Below are positions 50,148 through 62,869 of a stretch of DNA of 64,000 nt, one piece after another. The position numbers and the translations under genes were made by a program. Source of the stretch: Straminergon stramineum (Eukaryota > Streptophyta > Bryopsida > Hypnales > Calliergonaceae); contig OY987263.1 in assembly GCA_963920665.1 (NCBI GenBank), positions 44,737,218 through 44,801,217 of the forward strand, in the 5' to 3' direction. The notes under the pieces are model-generated. The model had not been told where the DNA came from and searched no databases. It saw only the letters and a list, made by a program, of their open reading frames with translations. How positions within the stretch are numbered: position 1 is the first letter of the stretch; every line of letters starts with the position of its first letter.

Positions 50148-51110
50148 CCCTTAGATTAGAATTAGGTGATCGCCACGAGATTAAGTGTGAGATGTAAGTA
50201 TAGGACGTAAGATGTAGGATGTAAAAAGTAGCTCAACTTTGGAGGATGGTATGACACATCCTTAAGATTAGCTTAGTAGGTAGGAGCAAGGGTAGTTGAG
50301 CCACCTTAGAGTGTGGGAGGAAAGAAAAGAGGAGAGGAGAAAGAAATAGAGTGAGGTCAATAGATAAACTCTTGCACCAAATTATTTTTTGGATAGAATA
50401 GTGGTTCGTTGTCTCATAGCCCAAAAATGAGAAAGTTATCGTTGGATGAAGGTTAGAGTCAAATTGGATGAAGAATAGCTAAACTCCAAGTTTGATAGAG
50501 AATTAAGTAGATTAGGAGGAGGCTCCCAATTAGGGTCCAGGGCCGAAGAGAAAAGTTAATTCCAAATTATAGGTTAGGAAAAATTAGCAAATGAAGTTTA
50601 GGTAAGGCTTGGATGAAAATTTTGTAGGAATCTCTGATCACGGCCCAACTCTAGATCTAGGTAGGAACAATTCTTGTGAACCATCCTTAAAAGTTTTGGA
50701 TCTTTCTAAGTTGGGGAGCTAGGTGCAATCGATGAATGAAGTTTGAGGAACGGAGTAGCGGTTAAACTTCATCCACCCATAACTTGGGCTAGGAAGGTCG
50801 GATAGGGTTGAGTTTTATGTTTTTAGAAATGGAAAAAGATGAAATAGAGGTTTATTAGGTTAGTTCTGCCCTTACATAGGTTCTATCGAGATCATACAGC
50901 AGGCCATCCATTCAGTTGGCCAAAACATTGGAAGCAGTTTAAGCGAATCTTGCAAATTTGGGGTCACTTAGGCACTTAGTAAGAAGATCCATTTCTTGGA
51001 AGTCACAATGGACCATGCTTAGACGTCCAAGGGTAGGAGTCCCTTAGCCAAAACCCAAAACCTAGTTGTGTTCGCGAATTATGAAGGGTGGGTAATTTGG
51101 CACTCACAAT
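50148..51110 (+). mobile_element. LTR family Y, copy A, second part
   Basis: Resumes with CCCTTAGATTAG after the family G insertion and ends GGTAATTTGGCACTCACA. The same sequence is present inverted at 51745-52975 and directly at about 61380-62822, including ATAACTT.GGCTAGGA and GGATAGGGTTGA. The CA end matches the LTR format. Confidence 0.7.
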
Positions 51111-51158
51111 TGGCACCCCTGTCCACATTGCGGCTACCCGTCCTAGCTGCACATCCAC

Positions 51159-51335
51159 CATTTGCCATCCCATGTCCACATGTCCGCCATTTGTTGTCCC
51201 CATTTGCCATTGGCCCATTTGCGCCCCCCATTTGCCATTTGCCATCTTCTCATCCGCGCATCCGTCCCCTTGTCTACCATTTGCCATTCGCTATTCGCTT
51301 GTCTACGCCCCCTGTTCGTTATTTGTCAATTTTTG
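51159..51335. repeat. Imperfect CCATTTGCCAT minisatellite
   Basis: Irregularly spaced copies of ATTTGCCAT and related words recur about a dozen times. It begins about 50 bp beyond the end of family Y copy A. The frames open across it are a product of the repeat. Confidence 0.75.
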
Positions 51336-51744
51336 TCTACTAAAATTATCCATGGTAACTTTGTAAACGATGTTTTTACCCAACCAAGACGTAGCGTCGA
51401 CCACCTCCAGATAGCCAGACATCAAAATTTTGGACATGATTTGACTCGGGATGTTCACTTTCGTCAACCTTGATTTTCTCCAACTACATTCGTAGACCTT
51501 GACATTCAATAAAATTTTATTGAAGGTGATAAATTGTGTTAATCTCTAAAGGACCAAACTGCGGGGTTTTTGGCAATATAGCAATTTTGGGTAACTACAA
51601 AAGGAGATTTTATTTCTTTTTTTGAAATTTTCACACAACATGTGCCCAAGGAGTAGCTTTAAGACCCAACAATTTTCATAAATTTTAACTAAATGGTTAA
51701 AAAGTTATTGCATGATATATAATTTTCATTGATCTTTGGGCAAC
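51336..51744. other. Spacer between two inverted family Y ends
   Basis: No gene or repeat ends recognised. It is the spacer of the large inverted repeat formed by Y copies A and B. Confidence 0.4.
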
Positions 51745-53195
51745 TGTAAGCGCCAAATTACCCACCCTTGGTAATTAGTAAACACAACCAGGTTCTAGGT
51801 TTCGACTAAGTGACTCCTACTTTGGGGTGTTTAAGCGTGGTACACTTTGACTTCCAAGCAATGGATCTTTTTACTACATGCCTAAGTGACCCCAAATTGC
51901 AAGATTTGCTTAAACTACTTCCAATATTTTGGGTTAACCAAATGGAGGGCCCGCTGGATGATTTGAGTGGGACCCAACCCAAGGCAGAACTATCATCAGA
52001 ATCCTCTAGTTCATCTCGTGCCATTTCTAAAAATATAAGATTCGACCTTATCTGACCTTCCTAGCCGAAGTTATGGTTGGATGAAGTTTGACCGCTACTT
52101 GGTTCTTCGAACTTCATCCATCAATTACACCTAGCTCCCCAATTCAGAAAGATCCGAAATTTTGGGGGATAGTTGACAAGGATTGACCCTACCCAGATCT
52201 GTAATTGGACCCTGATCGGGGATTTCTATTGAATTTTCATCCAAGCCTTATCCAAACTTCATCCACTAATTTCTCCTAACCTACAACTTGGAATTGACTT
52301 TTTCCTATGGCCCTGGACCCTAGGTGGAAGCCTCCTACTAATCTAAGTAATTCTCTATCAAATTTGACCTTTAGCTATGCTTCATCCAATTTGATCCCTA
52401 AACTTCATTCAGCGACAATTTCCTCACTTTAACTCCGATTTGGATGTGCCTTAGGATTTTGGAAAGCTATGGACCTCCTCTATAGGTTTCTATCCTAATA
52501 AATGACTTGAACTATGGTCTCGAGGGCCTGATCAAAGGATGGGCTTCGGCTCGAGCTACCAACTGCTAGTTAGAGCCCAAGGGGAAGTTTGGAGAGGGTT
52601 AATTCATGCCTCGGAACTTGAGTTGCTATACATGCCTACCGGAAGCTCTACCTCCTCCACCATGAACTCCCATGCCATGAGACAACGAACCACCATTCTA
52701 ATCATAAAATAAATTGGTACCAGGATTTAATTGTCAATTTTCTCTCTTACTTCTTTCCTCCTCCCTCCTTTTCTTTCCTCCCACTCTTGAAGGTAGCCCA
52801 ACTAACCCCCGACCTTCCTACTAAGCTAATCTTAAGTACGCATCATCCCCTCCTCCAAATTCAGCTACCTCTTACATCCTACTTCTTACGTCCTACGCTT
52901 ACTTCCCACGCTTAATCTCTAGGTGATTACCTACTTTTAATCTAAGGCCTAAGTAAGTCTTGGAGATTTCCCTTCCTATCTTATCCACTTCTACTCTTCA
53001 CCTTCAAATGGTTTTTCCCTTTGTCGTTTCTCATCATTCTTCCGACCTTATGCCTTCTTTGTTCCTTCCCATTTTGTTCATTTTTTTCTATCATAGTGAG
53101 GTTTTGTGGGAGACGGGGAGTTGGATTCCCTGTCCCAAGGCTATATTAGAGTGGTAAGGACCTCGAGTAGTGTCTCTTCTCTCCTTCCCTAGCTT

Positions 53196-53391
53196 GATTT
53201 TGGAACCCAACCCCTCCTTGGCTAATTTAAGGAATCCAACCCTTCCCTAGCTGATTTTGGAAACCCACCCCTCTGTTGATTTTTGGAACTCCATCCCTCC
53301 TTGGTTGATTTTGGAACCCAACCCCTCCCTGGCTGATTTTGGAACCCCACCCCTCCCTAGCTAATTTTGGAACCCCACCCTTCTCTGAACT
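53196..53391. repeat. 28-bp tandem repeat, about seven copies
   Basis: Units with consensus GATTTTGGAACCCCACCCCT plus CCCTAGCT, 25-29 bp each, the last three the most alike. It occupies the part of family Y where copy A has a 51-bp array. Confidence 0.85.
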
Positions 53392-54460
53392 CCGGGTAGC
53401 TCTCCCCCCGTTGGTTGCTGCTAGTACCCGGCCTAGCTAGCTATTGGTTGCCAGTTTGCTGGGCGTTGGAACGTGCCTAATTCTTGTGCTGATTTCTATG
53501 GCTTTAAGCTGAGCGTTGGGGCTTGCCTAATTCTCGTGCTAATTTCTAAAGCTTTAGAGGAGAAGACTAGGGTCAATATGGAGGGACCTTAGCTTGTCTG
53601 GCCGAGGCTCCTACTTTAACCTCCCCTAGCCATCCTACTTACTCTTCTTGACTTCTAATTCCTAGTTTTCCTTTTGGGAGGCTAAACCTTGGTTTGTTCC
53701 CAACATGTTTTAAGAACTAAACCTTATGGGGCGAAGGGCCACGTGGTCCCATAGTCTTCCTGTGAGGTGGTTTTAATGCATTGCCAAGACGTTTTATCCC
53801 TAGGGTTCCAAAGTTTCGTTGCCATCCTTCTTTTTAACACACCGCTGAGACTTTTTCACCCCTAGGGGATTCAAAGCTTCGCCGTACTTTCCCTTTCCAC
53901 CCTACAGCTAAGACTTTTCAACCCTACAGGGTTCAAAGCTTCGCCGTATGAGCGGGACCCACTACCCTCACACCCTCGTTTCTCTGAATAAGGAATGACA
54001 CGTCATTGGTTAGGGGCAACGACAAAAGACAAAGAAATCGCCTCGGACACTCAAAGGCTAGCACCAAGGGTTAGTAACATCAACGACTCGCACTAAAGGC
54101 CCCCTAGAGCCGCATCACTAGTCATATGGAGGATTGCTCTAGGGTTAGTACAATGACAAGACAAAGAGGGTGACCGAAAGGGACTCACCAAAATAAACGT
54201 ACGCAAGTTCTAATAACAAGGTAAGGTAAACAAACTTCCAAGCTCGACCTGGGAAGGGTTACTAATGCACTCAATCAAAAAGAGAAGACAAGGGACCCAC
54301 AAAAGACCTTGCAAGCTCCAACAACAACAACAATGGCCAAAAGTGCCCAAAAAACACTGTTGTAAGGCTTGTAGCTAAAATGCCACAATGTCTAATACAA
54401 ATTAGACCCAACAGACCCAATTACACAAAAAGGAGGTTGTGAGAGAGGAGAAGGGTGCCC

Positions 54461-54468
54461 TTTTATAC
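54461..54468 (-). promoter_or_regulatory. TATA box of LTR family Y
   Basis: TATAAAAG on the minus strand within GAAGAGTATAAAAGGGCACC, followed by a pyrimidine-rich leader, as in the U3/R junction of plant LTRs. Confidence 0.5.
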
Positions 54469-54480
54469 TCTTCCCGGGCA

Positions 54481-55680
54481 CCCACCTCTCTTCATTCATC
54501 TTAGTTAATCTTATCTTCTTGAATTTTCATCCAAAACTCAAGGTTTTCATACTTTGTTGGCCCACTGAGTTAACTTTTGGAGATTAACTCTGAATCGCAA
54601 ACGGATCGGGCCATTGGCTTCAAAAGGCCATTTTTAATACTCCAACCACACCCACACCCTCCCCCTTTTCTATCACAACAAAACCTAGCACCAACTTAAC
54701 GCCCCAAATCAGGGAAAATTCCAACTTTGGGGGGTTGACTTTTCTAGCCAAAGTAACTAGCCTAGGCTCCTAAGTAGGTATGATGGAGTGAGAAAAGACC
54801 TATCTTGCGCTCCATTCCACTTTCGTATGCTCCTGCTCCGTTGGTCAAACCCGCCGTGGACTTTAATTTCTGTTAATTGTCGAGGAATGTTGGAGGTTCA
54901 GGTACTTCTGACTATCGGAATGTTGTGAAACTTGTTAGGGAAGCTTATTAACATAAATGAATCTATGCTATTTTTTAGTGGGATTTTACCGTCACCTCGA
55001 AAGTTTCCAAGAATTTCCCATCGCAGATTTGGGTAGTTGACTGTCCAGAAAGACCTCTTTTGACTATCAAAAAATTCCAAAACTTTTTGTAGAACCTCCC
55101 ATGGGATCCCACAACACATATATAGGCTCATATTTTTCCTCTACACATCGGCCCAAGGGGGACAATTTCCACCCACTCATTTAATTATTGGTGGCCAAAG
55201 AATCTTCCACACCAGGGGGAATCTTCGCAAACCGACTTTGCCGTTGGTTCTCGGGTATGTGTTTAACTCCAAACCACCCTCCTTGAACCTTAGATTCCTC
55301 CACAATCCCGCCTTGGTATTTTCGACATCTACAAACCAACAATTTGGGGATCTACTATTTCATCAGTGGAATGGGGAAATTAGAACCTATGTTCGGAATT
55401 GACTCCTATGCCTCACCAAGGTTTCCTCGACCAAATCTCATTTAGAGATGCCCGTCCCATGTGGGGTTTTGAACCAGATACGCCCATGACTCATAATTGA
55501 TCCATTTGCCATGATTAGTTAGGTTCTAATCTATTTACAACTCGTGGTTGGGTCATTCTAGCTACAGCATACTCAAACTAGATCAAACACTATATTGGAA
55601 TGTGACATTCCTATTTTGGTTCTACACTCTTTTTGGGTTTTTTTTTATAATAAAGTGCAATTAAAATGACAAAATACGAA
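54481..55680. other. Unassigned stretch, possible remnant
   Basis: May include the distal end of family Y copy B and other repeat debris. A short plus-strand frame near 54857 reads TLISVNCRG, faintly like a LINE endonuclease start, but stops follow at once. Confidence 0.3.
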
Positions 55681-55739
55681 AAAAAAAGAAAGAGTGAGCC
55701 TTTGGTGACAAATTGGAGGCTCATAGCAACCCAATTTTT

Positions 55740-56380
55740 TTTTTCTTAAAAGCATTTTTTTAAGAAATAAAAATTGGAAATTGAGTTTCTAGATTTATAT
55801 ATACATGGAAAGCTTTGAATCATTCCATTTTGATTAATGAGATGAAAGTTATGAGGAGTTTTAGTTTGTGGACAATTTCAGATTCTCTACTCTAAAATAA
55901 ACTTTGAAGTCTTTTATTAATTTATTTAACTCAATTTTCAATATTTTTGAAAAAAAGAAAATCATAGGATGTAGATTGTTTATTACAATATTACAGCCAT
56001 TGGGATTGGCATTTTTCAATTCCTCAACAAAATTCTTCACAATTTTGTATTTTGAATCATTGTCTACTTCTTTGTAGTTTGTACTTACTTTTTTTTTTCC
56101 TATATGTTGTACAATTTCAAATGATTTGGATTTTTTTCAAGTGTGAAGCTAACTTGCCTAGAAGAATGAATCCAAAGAGCAACCACCATTTTGGAATTTT
56201 TTTTCCATATGATTGTGGCCTTGTGAAATGCAGTTGCTTGTTTTTTTATAAGGCCAAAAAAAGGATTTTTGTCCGTTCAAGTGCTAATATCTTACAATCT
56301 ACATGGTAGAAATTTCTGAAATTTCTGAAATTTTTTCCACATCTTTGAAAACCAATGTACTACAAGATCTTATAGTTACA
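55740..56380 (+). repeat. Dispersed repeat family Z, diverged third copy
   Basis: Shares scattered ordered blocks (CATTGGGATT, CAATCTACATGGTAGAAATTT) with the intron copies at 4560-5110 and 13305-13840. Divergence is high. Confidence 0.4.
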
Positions 56381-56699
56381 TGTGTCCAAAAATGTTTTTT
56401 TCCTAAAATTTGGTACTTATACTAGAAGTGACAGTTTTGGAGCATTTTTGGTGAAAACATAGTTGAAAACATTTAGGGGTTTATTTAATTTAATTTTCCA
56501 TAATTACAATTCAATTCTTGAATATAAAAAATTAGAAAATTTTGTAGTACAAAAGTTTTGAGCTAAGAAGATTCAAAGTCTTATATAATGTATGGCCAAT
56601 TACTCCATAGCCATACATAGTTTTTCACAGTGTGGCTCTCATTGCCTTGTCCATATACACTATGAGTAGCATGCTAGTATATGGCCATGGAGTGAAGGC

Positions 56700-56935
56700 C
56701 TCGAGGAGCACAAAAGAAGTCCTAGACAAAGATAACGATGAAGAAGACAGGAAGAGCCTTAGAGGAGTCGCTAGTTTGAGAACCAGTCTGGGATGAGCCT
56801 CTTACGGGGTGACAAGCCTCAAACTAGTAGCTGACATTTTGGGGGCAATGTCATCCTTTGGGTAGGTCGTGGGTCCATTGAGTTTTTTAAGAAAACATTG
56901 GGGACTTAGTGCCAAGGGTTAGCAATGGGAGCACC
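56700..56935 (-). repeat. GC-richer dispersed repeat, copy 2
   Basis: Inverse counterpart of 29590-29850, with conserved GGCACTAAGTCCCC, AATGTCAGCT and CAGACTGGTTCTCAAAC when read on the minus strand. Confidence 0.6.
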
Positions 56936-57147
56936 AAGCTAAAGCACATTAATATAAGTTAGCAAATGGTTGGTTGGTTGGCAAGGTTAGCTTGTTGTAC
57001 ACAATCAATTCTATTCCATTTAATAAGCTTAAAAAACAGCCAAGTGAGTGTCTTGGACCTATGTGAGAGCAACTCCACCACTTCAATGTGAGTAGGAACA
57101 TAAAATGGTTTGGACAGAATGAAGGTGCAAGCCAGAATAGGAGTATT

Positions 57148-57480
57148 CACAGTTCCTCCATTGTCTTGGATTTTCATGGAGAATGGGGATGTGCTGGTTC
57201 TGGGTTGGCTCTCCTCATGCATGTGGAAAAGAAAAATATTATTCTTAGGAGAAGTTTTCTCCATGTCCATTCTTCTCCTCCAGAGGTGAAGAATGGGCAT
57301 GGGAAAAACTTCTCCAAAAAAAATATTCCCTTTCGGACTATGCTTTGGCTCCCCATCTATTTTTCACATCTCATCCTCTAAACGAATGAGGGGTGTCACA
57401 CTTCCTTCACTTGCTAATGCTTCCTATTGGTTCCTATTACTTTTCATTCTCCATGGAAATTTTTGATGGTGGAGGAACTA
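57148..57480. repeat. Nested imperfect palindrome with tight hairpin core
   Basis: The outer arms about 57148-57190 and 57435-57480 are inverse copies. Inside, 57228-57286 pairs with 57291-57345 around a minimal loop near 57288. It looks like a foldback element or small-RNA precursor. The frame 57088-57381 crosses it and is unlikely to be a gene. Confidence 0.6.
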
Positions 57481-57528
57481 TGACTACCCCTAATGTAAGT
57501 TAGTAGCTTCTCCACTTCTTCAGGAATG

Positions 57529-57573
57529 GGTGAAGCATGGATTCTTCTAGCACTCCAATCCATGCTTCACCCC
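57529..57573. repeat. Perfect 16-bp hairpin
   Basis: GGGTGAAGCATGGATT and its exact inverse are separated by 13 nt. It lies just downstream of the larger palindrome. Confidence 0.7.
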
Positions 57574-58456
57574 TAAGCAAAATCTTATCCAACTTGTTTA
57601 ACATCATGAAAGACATCATGAAAGGGAACTAACAATTCCTCTATAGTGAAAGGGTTTGAGTTGTTGTGTGAGCTCTAGCTTGGTCTCACAAGATCCCAAC
57701 TATAGCGTAGGCGGAGCATTGCAACCTTGCCCACAAAAATCGGGAAAGCCATAGTGGCGATGCGGAGTAGGCACCAAAAACATCACGTTTTCCCTACAAT
57801 CACAGTCACATCTTAGGTGGAGGTTGCATATGAGTCAAATGACTCCTTCTCAAAATAGATGCTTTGCACAAGGCCCACAATTCCCCCAACATATTGGGTT
57901 CAATAATATCAGAATTGAGCACAATGGACATTTAAATTATGAGATGATCATTTTTGTTGTTGAAACTAATAGAGTTACTAATATTTGTCAAATAATAGCA
58001 AAAAATTATAATAACCTTTGATAAGAAACAATCAAGAAGAAATTTGAAAGACATTTTTCACAACAATCTAATTTTTGTCAAAAATTAGTAAAAGGTTCTA
58101 TACATATTAGGAGACATATAACATTAATATGAAAATGAGAAACTCAAAACACATCCTATATTCTTAAAAAGCAAAATGAGAAATACATTCCATTTCAATT
58201 TTCATTAAATACCAATTTGGTTAAATATTCATTCATTTGGTTTGTATAATATCCAATATATCATAATTTACATGCCTTGCTGAGATTGTTAGAATATTTC
58301 CAACAATACAACTCCACTTTTATAAAGTATTTGTCTCCTTCCTACATTTCAAACATTGATTAGCTTATATAAATAGTCTAGTTCACTTATACTCAAACCT
58401 CTTTGTCCTATTATGTAATTATATTTCTAAATAAAGTCCTATATATTGTCTTTAAA
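57574..58456. other. AT-rich intergenic stretch
   Basis: No gene, RNA or repeat boundary recognised. Confidence 0.4.
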
Positions 58457-59269
58457 GTCATCGGGACTCACCAAGGCTAAAAGAGGGAGGGAGGAGGGAG
58501 ACCAATCCCTCCTATAGTACTTTTTGTAGCATTCGGTTAACCCCCCCTCCTTGTAGGTCAAAAGGACTTCCCAAACCCCCTTGGATTTTGGAAGACCATC
58601 CATTTCCAACTAAAATCATTAAGTTCCAACTTCATTTGGACTCAAACTTCCAAACGGCGTAACTTTGCGATGATGGCTCCAATTCTTACATGCAAAACCA
58701 TTTTGGATATTTAAGCAATGAATAGATGCCAATAGACTACTCACTTGTTCCATTTAGACAAGTTCTTACAAAATTATGGCCCTCCAAAGATTCGGGTTCA
58801 CTAGGAGCAATGTCATGTCTTCACCATGGCCATCCTCTTGGCTATAACTTATGGCTCATATCTTAGAAAATTGTAATTCTTGTCATTTTAGCTTTCTTGT
58901 CTTTATAGCTTTTCAATGATATACTGCATGCCATACTTTGTTGAGGGATTCTGTAAGAACCCCTCACTCCTTGTCCTTGAGTGTCCCGACGCCACCGGAA
59001 CACCCCCAACTTTGAATGGCCATAACTTCTAGCCTATGAGTCCAAATCACGCCTTCCTTTGGACGGTTAGAAGCGTCTTCTCAATATCTTTCCAAAAATT
59101 TATGAAATGCTACCATTATCATCTTATCTAGGGCGATATTGCACCCTATTTGCTCGGGAGTCTCTCATTTCTCCCTTCTTAGACTATTACAAAGCTTAGG
59201 AAGTCACCCCCAAGGTCCCCCTTACTCACTAAGGCACTTCAAGCACCCTAAAGAAATAAGGGCGTGACA
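58457..59269 (+). mobile_element. LTR family X, 5'-truncated copy
   Basis: Aligns in order with about 35235-35886 of the solo LTR (GAGGGAGACCA, CTTTGAA.G.CCATAACTT, TTTGGACGGTTAGAAGCGTC, GTCACCCCCAA) and ends GGGCGTGACA. Family Y sequence begins immediately afterwards. Confidence 0.65.
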
Positions 59270-60983
59270 CCCCTTCTCTTCTCCTCTCAAGTGACCCCTA
59301 GTTGTTGTATTTGGGTTCGTTAGGTCCAATTTCTATTGGAATTTTGGCGTTCAAGCCAAAAATCTTGCCATGGTGTTTTTTTGGGTACTTTTGGCCTATT
59401 GTTGTGCTTTTCCAAGATTTTTAGGTCTTCGTGGGTCCCTTCCACCTTATGTTCTTTACACTAACTATCTCAAGTCTTTTGGAAGCTTGAGAGTTCACTC
59501 CTATTTAGTTTATTGAGAGACTATGGTTTTGTATTATCCCTTGAGGGGTCCTTTTAGTCCCCCTCTTTGTCTTGTCCTTGTACTAACCTTAGAGTAATCC
59601 CCCATATGACTTGGCAATGTTGCTTTAGGAGGCCTTTAACTTAAGTTTGTCATTGTGCTAATCCTTGTGTGACTAACTCTTGCCCTTTAAGTGCCTTTTT
59701 GTTCCTCGATACTAATGTAGTGGTTCATAAAGTGATCCAAGTGTGTGTAGAAGTTGGTAAGTTCCACCATGACAGCAGAGCTTTAAATCCCCTAAGGATC
59801 AAAGAGTCTTAGTTGTATATTAAAAGTGGAAATCACGGTGAAGCTTTCAACCCTCAAGGTTCAAAGGGTCTTAATTGTGTGTTAAAAGCCCGGGTAAGCA
59901 ACTTCCATATTATATGATCCTAATTATAATCACTTATAATGCATTTTAATCCAATCTTAAGGGATATAATTTGTTTTAATGTAGAATAATCTTGTAGCCC
60001 TTTTAACAAGGAATCCAAAAATGTACTTATGTACATGAAACAAATATTTTTGAAGACAATAATAGCATTAAAAACCTAATTATATGAGTTTTTGTAATAC
60101 ATGTATCATAGGCCGAGCTAGGCAACTTTTGGAGCTTTCTAATAAAAATTTAATTTTAACTAGATCCAACTTCTTTGTATATATTTTTAGAAACTATGCA
60201 TAGGTGTTACAATTCTTCATATATATTGTGAGTTTTTTTCTAAAATGTATGCAATTTAGCATTTTCTTCATTTAATTTTCTTTTAATTTGGTCTTCACCT
60301 AGCTTTTTGGTCTTTTTAATTTGATATAATTTTAACAAAAGCCGTCCTCTAAGCTGTTTTAATGCCGATGACCCTTGTATATAATACAAGAGTTGCGTAC
60401 CCGGGGTTAAAAGTAGAAACCATGGCAAAGCTTTGAACCCTTGAGGTTTACAAGAGTCTTAGTTATGTATTAAGGCTACTTCACATGTAAATCTTAACTC
60501 CTCGTGGTTTTCATATCCAAAGTTTAGTTTCCAAAACATGTTTGGTAACGACCAAAGTTTAGCACCTAGAAAGAACTAGAAGGTATCTAGAGGTTTAAAT
60601 TAAGTGTAGGGAATGATCAAAGGGAGTGAGTAAATATATCCTTGGTCAAACATATGTATTTGTATGTACTACTAACCCCAAGGTGCAATCCGTGTCTATA
60701 CTAGCACAAAATTATAAAAATATAGGAAAAGAGGAAGTCCAACACTTGGCGAAGGTTCTTGTACTAGCCAAACACTCCAACAGCCATTGCTAGGCCTACA
60801 ATAACAATCACTGACAACCATAGCCTGGTAGACCGGGTATTGGTAATGGAGGTCCACCTAGGGAGTCGAAAATTCTGCTTGGGGAGTCCAAGGGGGTGCC
60901 AATTTTGGGAGTCCAGAAGGGTAGATTCAAAAAATCTAAGTTCAAGGGAGAGTCGGGGAATTAGAAAGAAGAGAATGGGGGAA

Positions 60984-61033
<50 letters not shown>

Positions 61034-62822
61034 GAGAAATTAGAAAGAAGAGAGTGGAGGAAGTAGAGAGAGTTGGAGGTGGAAAAGAAAGAGGAAAAGA
61101 GGCCAAGATCAAAGTTAACCTTCCTCTAAGAAGCATCGAAGTGAGGAAGCCAACTCCCTGTCTCCGACAAAACAAGCAAAAGAAGAAGCCAAGAAGCCAA
61201 GTATGTAAAAGCTTAACTCAAGTAGGAGAAGTGAAAAGAATGACAAGGAGATGAAGGCCATTTAAGATTAGATAGGGAACAGCCAAGAGAGAAAAGATTG
61301 AAAGAGGAATCTCCTAAACAAATGGAATGGTGGTAGTAAAGTGGTCTTCGGAAGAGTAATAAAAGGTAATTCAACATTGTAAGAAAAGATGACGCATCCT
61401 TAATTAGCCTTGTAAGTAGAAATGAGGGTGGTTGGGCCACCTTTAGGACATAAGAGGAATAGTATAGAAGGAAAAGAGGAGAAAGAAAAAGAAATAGAAG
61501 GAAGTGACCAAGTAAAACTTTGTATTAACAACCACCTTAATAAAATAGTGTTCACTTGCACCATCTCACCAATAGTCATGGCAAAGGGAGAAGTACCTTT
61601 AGGAAGCACGATCAATAACTTTAGCTTCGGGGTATGAAACTAAACTCTTCCTTAACCTTCCAAGCCCATCTAGTTAGCATTTACTAACCTTAGCCGAGGC
61701 CTAGCCCTAAGTCAGAATCCTAGGATAAGGAGTCAAGTTGTTTTTGAATTTAAAAACCTAGAGAGTAGATTTGTGGCTTTCAAAAATCCTAAGGTGCGCC
61801 CAAATAAAGTAAAAATGAGGAAATTATCGTTGGATGAAGGTTAGGATTTAAATTAGATGAAAAATGGTTGGACATAAATCTTTGGAACCAATTGAGAGGA
61901 TTAGAAAGAAGACATTAATTAGAGTCCACGAGTGAAAGGAAAAGTTGATTTCGAATTGTGGATTAGAAGAAATCAACGAATGAAGTTTTAAATACCGATT
62001 AGCAATCAAACTTCAACCATTAAGAACTTTTAGTAGGAATGTCAGATTAGCAAGTGCCTTACCAATATAGAAATCTAGAATTAGGGTCTACAAAGAAAAA
62101 ATTATAAAGTTACTAATAATAGTAAATAGATGAAAGTTAATCCAAAACCTGAACACTAAGGAAGACCAATAACAAACTTAGAAGGTTGAAGTCAAGTAAG
62201 AAAATTAGGACCATGGGCTTGTAGGGGAGGTTAAATAGAGCTTAGAAGACCCCCTCAATAAAAAAAAATCCGAAAATCTAAGAAGATAAAGAAGGATGAA
62301 GTTTAGGAAGTTTGGATGAAAAATTCATAGAAGTTTTTAATTATGACCAAACGCTAGAGTTAAATAGAATCAAGACTTTTAAATAACTCCATGAAATTTT
62401 GAGTTATTTTGAATTCGGGAACTAGACCTAAGTCATGGATGAAGTTTGATGAACTGAATAGTGGTCAAACTTCATCTGCCCATAACTTTGGCTAGGACAA
62501 TCGGATAGGGTTGAATTTTATGTTTTTAGAAAAGACAAGGAATTCCCTAGAAGGTTTTGAGGTTAGTTTCTCCCTAACGTGAGTTACACCCAAAACCATA
62601 GTGACCCAATCCATCTGACCAAATACCATCGTGGTTGGAGTAGAAGTTAAACTTTGATGATTTTTGCACATTTGAGTATACATAGGCAATTAGAAAAAGA
62701 TCCATTTCTTGGAAGGCACAATGAACCGCGTTTAGACACCCAAAAGTAGGAGTCACTTAGTGAACCCCCTAGAACCTAGTTGTGTTTGCAATTTACCAAT
62801 GGTGGGTAAATTGGTGCTCACA
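59270..62822 (+). mobile_element. LTR family Y, copy C
   Basis: Contains the leader-like start, the GCTTTGAACCC blocks, a purine-rich region with (GA)n, and the terminal part ending GGTGCTCACA. It is longer and more diverged than A and B, including an AT-rich insertion at about 59920-60400. No pol genes are seen. Confidence 0.6.
60986..61031. repeat. (GA)n microsatellite
   Basis: About 46 bp of uninterrupted GA. The flanking TTAGAAAGAAGAGA.TGG block is present on both sides, so the tract sits in a short local duplication. Confidence 0.95.
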
Positions 62823-62869
62823 CCCTCCTCAACTTCCTCTACTACATGATGCAAAGGGAATCGCAAGAG

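Larger units (their letters stand above)
51745..54480 (-). mobile_element. LTR family Y, copy B (inverted, uninterrupted)
   Basis: On the minus strand it ends GGCGCTTACA at 51745. Upstream it contains the empty CCCTT-type site, the tandem array at 53196-53391, the repeated GAAGCTTTGAACCC blocks (53810-53960) and a TATAAAAG box at about 54461-54467 followed by a leader similar to that after 59270. The distal end is not resolved. No pol genes are seen. Confidence 0.65.

Noticed and set aside
54841..54950. LINE endonuclease start (VNCRG)
   Set aside because: The similarity covers only a few residues and stops follow at once; too short to support.
57228..57345. miR482/2118 precursor
   Set aside because: The arm contains CCCATTC-like words, but orientation and spacing do not match the known family on either strand; kept only as an unclassified palindrome.
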